From Nitrospira sp. (lineage in GTDB: Bacteria > Nitrospirota > Nitrospiria > Nitrospirales > Nitrospiraceae): a stretch of 64,000 bases of DNA. The stretch covers positions 124,001-188,000 of the forward strand of contig JALDRG010000007.1 in assembly GCA_031315995.1 (NCBI GenBank), given 5' to 3'. How positions within the stretch are numbered: position 1 is the stretch's first letter; the number at the start of each line of letters is the position of its first letter. Made by a program: the position numbers and the translations under genes. The notes under the pieces are model-generated. The model had not been told where the DNA came from and did not search any database. It saw only the letters and a list, made by a program, of their open reading frames with translations. Below are positions 60,852-64,000 of the stretch, piece after piece.

Positions 60852-61585
60852 TGGTGGCGGATGGGTCGCTCAGGACCATTCCGATGGGGGCCTTGCATGA
60901 TGGCCGACATTTTCTGGTGGATTCGCTTGCGGTGGCCGTCACGCCGAGCTTGGAGTTGACCGACCTGGATGCTTCCCAGCGACGCAAGGGGAGCCTGCTG
61001 TCCGTCGGCTTGACCGAATCGGTCGATGGGCTGTCTGCTCCGCGGTATGCCGAGACCGAGGTCCAAGCCATCAGAACCCTCTATGGCGGGAAATTGTTGA
61101 TGAACAAGCAGTTCTCCTCACCGTCGCTGGAGGAGGAGATCAAGGATCAGGGAGTCGGAATCGTCCATGTTGCGTCGCAGACGGTCATCGGCCACGAGGC
61201 ACGAGATTCCTATGTACTTGCGCACGACGGCAAAATTTCGATGGATCGTTTGTCGCAACTGGTAGGACTGCAGCAATATCGCCAACAGTCGTTGGATCTG
61301 CTGACGCTCAGCTCCTGTGAGATTCCTGCCGAAGACGATCGTGCCGCCCTTGGGCTGACGGGTGTGGCGGTTAAGACCGGAGCGCGGACAGCTCTCGCGA
61401 CGTTATGGACCACGGAGGATGAGACGACCTCGGAACTCGTGTCGGAATTCTACCGGCAATTGCAGGATCCTGCGCTTTCCAAGGCCGTGGCCTTGCAGCG
61501 AGCTCAGCAGAAGATTCTTGCCCAACGCGGTCACACGCACCCGAGTTTCTGGGCGGCATTCCTTTTGATCAACAATTGGATGTGA
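60813..61585 (+). pseudogene. CHAT (caspase-like) domain cut off from its TPR part
   Basis: This frame continues the TPR gene after the frameshift. It encodes a CHAT domain: TLVMVADGSLRTIPMGALHD, YAETEVQAIRTLYGGK, LLTLSSCEIPAEDD with the catalytic Cys, GARTALATLWTTEDETTSEL and the closing HTHPSFWAAFLLINNWM. The other dyad residue is normally a His in an H-x-A-T/S-H-G motif, but the sequence reads VHVASQTVIGHE, with Gln in its place. Loss of frame and of the histidine together suggest a decaying or non-catalytic CHAT protein. No ribosome binding site or start lies at the junction. Confidence 0.7.
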
Positions 61586-61709
61586 CGGCCGTTGAGTATC
61601 GAGGATCTGCAGAAGGACGAGCAATCCCGTGTCATCGAGGCGATTCCGACTTCTTTCGAACCGCCCAGCCGGAGCCTGTTCGGATCGGCATTTCTCCCAG
61701 GGAGAGACG

Positions 61710-61832
61710 ATGAGCCCTGAGTGTCACGACGCATTGACGCACCTGCGTCAGGTGTATAAAAGGTCGCCTGGATGGCGCGTGAACAGTGTGTTGCGAGAAC
61801 GATGCAGGCGGGCTTCTCCGACAGACTGCTAG
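61710..61832 (+). CDS. Possible 40-residue small protein
   Basis: An ATG at 61710 follows GGGAGAG and opens a 40-codon frame (MSPECHDALTHLRQVYKRSP and on). It runs over the palindrome at 61735-61750 and ends beside the stop of the opposite-strand protease gene. No family is recognised; the ORF may be chance. Confidence 0.25.
   Translation: MSPECHDALTHLRQVYKRSPGWRVNSVLRERCRRASPTDC
61735..61750. repeat. Perfect 7-bp palindrome TGACGCA-CC-TGCGTCA
   Basis: A perfect inverted repeat with a 2-base centre followed ten bases later by TATAAAA-like sequence. The symmetry is operator-like, but it lies inside a possible small ORF between convergent genes, so its role is unclear. Confidence 0.4.
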
Positions 61833-62512
61833 AGCTTTTTCCCCGTCATGATCTCGTAGGCTTCTTCGATGGTTTCCACTTCACGGACCAACACATTCGA
61901 GTCGAGACTCAGACTGACACGGTTGATGCGTGGCGCATAAAACTGGCCTCGCGGGACTAGGAGGACGTGGTAGCCTGCACGTGCCGCCGCGGTCGTTTTT
62001 TCAGCCACCTGAGCCACTGGTCCGATCCGGCCATCCATCTCCAATGTTCCTGTGATGGTGATGTCCCGAATGAGAGGGTCTCCCTTCAGCAAGGCGAGAA
62101 AGCCGATGGCCAAGGCGGCTTCCGCAGTCGATCCTTCCGCGCTCAATGGTCCTGAAAAGGTGGCATACAGGGACAGTGTTCCGGTCGGATGTAGCGATGG
62201 CGCCAGGCGCTCGACCGCGTACCGGAACGCTCGTTGAATCGATTGCATCCCGGCTCCTCTGACAGGGACCTGACTCCGCCCCCAACGTAGCGCCAATGGA
62301 TCCGGTTGGCGACCTTCGTCCCATTTCAAGACGAATGTGGGGAATCCCACTTGATTGTCGGCGTAGGTGGACACGGAGATGGGAATGGTGACCGTTCGGC
62401 CTAAGGAGGCGGTCGAGGGAGTCAGCACGAAAAGACCCAGTAACAGTCCCATGGCCAAGGCCGCCACTCGTGAGTATGTGCTGCGGGTGGTCGACATCTT
62501 TCGTGCGTGCAT
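61829..62512 (-). CDS. Secreted Lon-type (S16) peptidase-domain protein
   Basis: A 227-residue protein. The N-terminus is a signal-like helix (VAALAMGLLLGLFVLTPSTA). The rest matches the proteolytic domain of Lon without ATPase: SAEGSTAEAALAIGFLALLK with Ser128 and VAEKTTAAARAGYHVLLVP with Lys172, giving the Ser-Lys dyad at about Lon spacing, plus the strand ITITGTLEMDGRIGPVAQ. It may cleave peptides outside the cytoplasm without ATP. It faces the CHAT gene convergently. No ribosome binding site is evident for the ATG at 62512; an ATG at 62497 is possible. Confidence 0.82.
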   Translation of the reverse strand: MHARKMSTTRSTYSRVAALAMGLLLGLFVLTPSTASLGRTVTIPISVSTYADNQVGFPTFVLKWDEGRQPDPLALRWGRSQVPVRGAGMQSIQRAFRYAVERLAPSLHPTGTLSLYATFSGPLSAEGSTAEAALAIGFLALLKGDPLIRDITITGTLEMDGRIGPVAQVAEKTTAAARAGYHVLLVPRGQFYAPRINRVSLSLDSNVLVREVETIEEAYEIMTGKKL

Positions 62513-62781
62513 GAGTCAAGTCTAGATGAGGATGGTTGATTGTCAAATCGACCCGAACGGGAGTCCGGTGCCCCACCATCTACCGTGGGATCTCGAATAG
62601 ATGAACGGGATAAACAGCCGGAAACACTCATCGTGCTCTGCATGTTCCGGTGATTCCCTACTGAAATGTGTGAAGGGGGGAGAGGCGTGACGCCCTGATG
62701 CCTCTTGCACCATGCGCGTGATATTCTTACGCCTTCTCCGTCCGTGCGGCTCAGTCCGTCTGTGGAAGTTGTGTGGAGACC

Positions 62782-63654
62782 ATGGGGAACATATCAGTGC
62801 GAGGAGCGATCGTCATCACCGGGGCCTCGTCCGGAATCGGAGCGGCTTGCGCACGCTACCTTGATGGACTGGGGTTCACCGTGTGGGCGGGCGTCCGTAG
62901 TAAAGAAGACGGCGAGGCCCTTGCGCGCCTGACCTCCGCCCGTCTCCGCGTCCTGACGCTGGATGTGACTGATCCGGTGTCGATCGCTGCGGCCGGGCGA
63001 ACGTTGGCCGAGTCTGATGGCGAAATCGGACTGGCGGGGCTTGTCAACAATGCCGGAATCTCCGTTGCAGGCCCGCTGGAACTGTTGCCGCTCGCCGAGT
63101 TGCGGACTCAGTTCGAGGTGAATGTCATCGGGGCGCTCGCCGTGACTCAAGCGTTCCTGCCGTTGCTGAGACGAGCCGGCGGGCGTATTGTGAACATCAG
63201 TTCCATTGCCGGACTGGCGGCTACTCCGTTTCTCGGCGCCTATTGCGGATCAAAGTATGCGTTGGAGGCGATGAGCGACGCCTTGCGGCTGGAATTGGCG
63301 CCTTGGGGGATCTCAGTGTCGTTGGTAGAGCCGGGTGCGATCCAGTCGCAAATATGGCAACGGGCGGAAATGTCGGCCAGGCAGACTCTCCGTGGGGTCA
63401 CGCCGGAGTCGCTTTCACTGTACGCGCACCAGCTGGCTCGTATGCAGGAGGTGATGACTGGGGCGGCCGCACGTGCGATCCCCGCAGAGAATGTGGCACA
63501 CGTGGTGGCTGAAGCATTGACCGCCTCACGCCCACGCGTGCGCTATCTCGTCGGCAAGGACGCACGCGTCAGAGCCATGTTGAAATGGATCTTGCCAGAC
63601 CGATTTCAGGATCGTCTCCTGGCTTGGTTCCTGAGGCTGCCCCATCCTGTCTAG
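62782..63654 (+). CDS. Short-chain dehydrogenase/reductase
   Basis: A 290-residue classical SDR. The cofactor motif TGASSGIG is at the N-terminus, NNAG in GLVNNAGISVAG, the catalytic Ser in NISSIAG and the YxxxK pair in YCGSKYALEAM. It reduces or oxidises a carbonyl or alcohol with NAD(P)H; the substrate is not readable, though the C-terminal extension (LKWILPDRFQDRLLAWFLRL) resembles retinol/steroid-type SDRs. The start at 62782 follows GGAGA. Confidence 0.88.
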   Translation: MGNISVRGAIVITGASSGIGAACARYLDGLGFTVWAGVRSKEDGEALARLTSARLRVLTLDVTDPVSIAAAGRTLAESDGEIGLAGLVNNAGISVAGPLELLPLAELRTQFEVNVIGALAVTQAFLPLLRRAGGRIVNISSIAGLAATPFLGAYCGSKYALEAMSDALRLELAPWGISVSLVEPGAIQSQIWQRAEMSARQTLRGVTPESLSLYAHQLARMQEVMTGAAARAIPAENVAHVVAEALTASRPRVRYLVGKDARVRAMLKWILPDRFQDRLLAWFLRLPHPV

Positions 63655-63858
63655 CAGGCGGCGAAGCAGCTCGATTTTCACACCGTCTGCCGCGAGCAGC
63701 TCACGCGGCGTGTTGGTAGTACAATGGACCACAGGCTGCGCATTAAGGCGGTCCAACAAGGCCGCAGCGAGGTCCGCGACGCGAAGCGTAATGAGCGTCA
63801 CGTCTGCGGACGGGCGCGAGTCGGTGAGCGCCCGGTGTCCTAGCAGCGAATCGTTCAT
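63526..63858 (-). CDS. Doubtful ORF overlapping the SDR 3' end
   Basis: A 110-codon frame starting at the ATG at 63858, which follows GAGGTGGG. Its first 70 residues (VADLAAALLDRLNAQPVVHC, TPRELLAADGVKIELLRRLL) look protein-like but match no family known to me. The last 40 codons lie inside the SDR gene on the other strand. It could be a small gene, a decayed remnant or chance. Confidence 0.25.
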   Translation of the reverse strand: MNDSLLGHRALTDSRPSADVTLITLRVADLAAALLDRLNAQPVVHCTTNTPRELLAADGVKIELLRRLLDRMGQPQEPSQETILKSVWQDPFQHGSDACVLADEIAHAWA

Positions 63859-64000
63859 CGACCCACCCACCTCGAGCCTGCCAAGACAGGCTCTTGTCCC
63901 GTGGCCGTACGGTGAGCCCACGATGCGCGGAATCACGCGTGTCACGTTTGTGAACGCCGCCGAGATAGTGAGGCGGCAGTGTCTTGTGAGAATGCCGCGG
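63655..64000. other. Window end without a supported gene
   Basis: Only the doubtful minus-strand ORF is seen. A perfect 7-bp stem, GAGCCTG (63874-63880) and CAGGCTC (63887-63893), with a 6-base loop is followed by TTGT and might be a weak terminator. Confidence 0.35.

Overview
The window looks like a piece of a GC-rich chromosome from a Gram-negative bacterium, most likely a Nitrospira-type member of Nitrospirota. That placement is an inference from gene content (molybdate uptake, TraT-like lipoproteins, a two-partner hemagglutinin with a TPR-CHAT protein) and was not tested against a database. There are no rRNA genes, insertion sequences, integrases or CRISPR arrays. One tRNA (CAT anticodon, CCA encoded) lies at 16864-16939.

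Region 1 (1-11.5 kb) is an oxyanion, probably molybdate, uptake island. Two divergent blocks each carry an OprO/OprP-type porin, a ModA-like binding protein and a related lipoprotein. The rightward block adds an XRE regulator fused to a molybdate-binding-protein-like domain, a canonical ModA, a Mop molbindin, ModB and ModC. Nitrite oxidoreductase is a molybdenum enzyme, so a dedicated outer-membrane route for molybdate would make sense if the host is a nitrite oxidizer.

Region 2 (11.6-21.8 kb) is mixed. It holds two tandem TraT lipoproteins, a 512-bp gene-free stretch with three DnaA-box-like sites, a LexA-like self-cleaving repressor with two small downstream genes, a heme-binding-type lipoprotein, a seven-repeat RCC1 lipoprotein, the tRNA, a UspA/K+-H+ antiporter pair, a very basic protein and an MscS channel.

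Region 3 (21.8-45.0 kb, all minus strand) is a run of 21 tightly packed genes that reads as one amino-acid catabolic operon. Starting from a promoter near 45.0 kb it encodes a VOC dioxygenase-like protein, homogentisate dioxygenase and a fumarylacetoacetase-type hydrolase (tyrosine), then a phosphoribosyltransferase-like protein. Next come branched-chain 2-oxoacid dehydrogenase E1alpha/E1beta/E2, thiolase, 3-hydroxybutyryl-CoA dehydrogenase, a B12 mutase large subunit, an MBL hydrolase, the B12 subunit, methylcrotonyl-CoA carboxylase beta, methylglutaconyl-CoA hydratase, HMG-CoA lyase, a MeaB-type GTPase, PrpD, PrpB, PrpC, an acyl-CoA ligase and an acyl-CoA dehydrogenase. The mutase active site carries the isobutyryl-CoA mutase signature (Phe62, Gln180) rather than that of methylmalonyl-CoA mutase. 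The operon therefore probably sends valine carbon through n-butyryl-CoA and disposes of propionyl-CoA by the 2-methylcitrate cycle.

Region 4 (45.1-55.3 kb, plus strand) starts from a divergent promoter sharing a small palindrome with region 3. It encodes a heme-oxygenase-like diiron protein, fatty acyl-CoA ligase, thiolase, 3-hydroxyacyl-CoA dehydrogenase, enoyl-CoA hydratase, a patatin lipase, a long acyl-CoA dehydrogenase and an HTH protein: a beta-oxidation operon.

Region 5 (55.3-64 kb) holds a two-partner secretion pair (FhaC/ShlB-type TpsB and a short hemagglutinin-domain TpsA), a TPR-CHAT protein broken by a one-base frameshift and lacking the usual CHAT histidine, a secreted Lon-type (S16) protease-like protein on the other strand, and a short-chain dehydrogenase. 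A second apparent one-base frameshift lies in a lipoprotein gene near 9408. Both fall in or beside G/C runs, so sequencing error must be excluded before either is read as gene decay.
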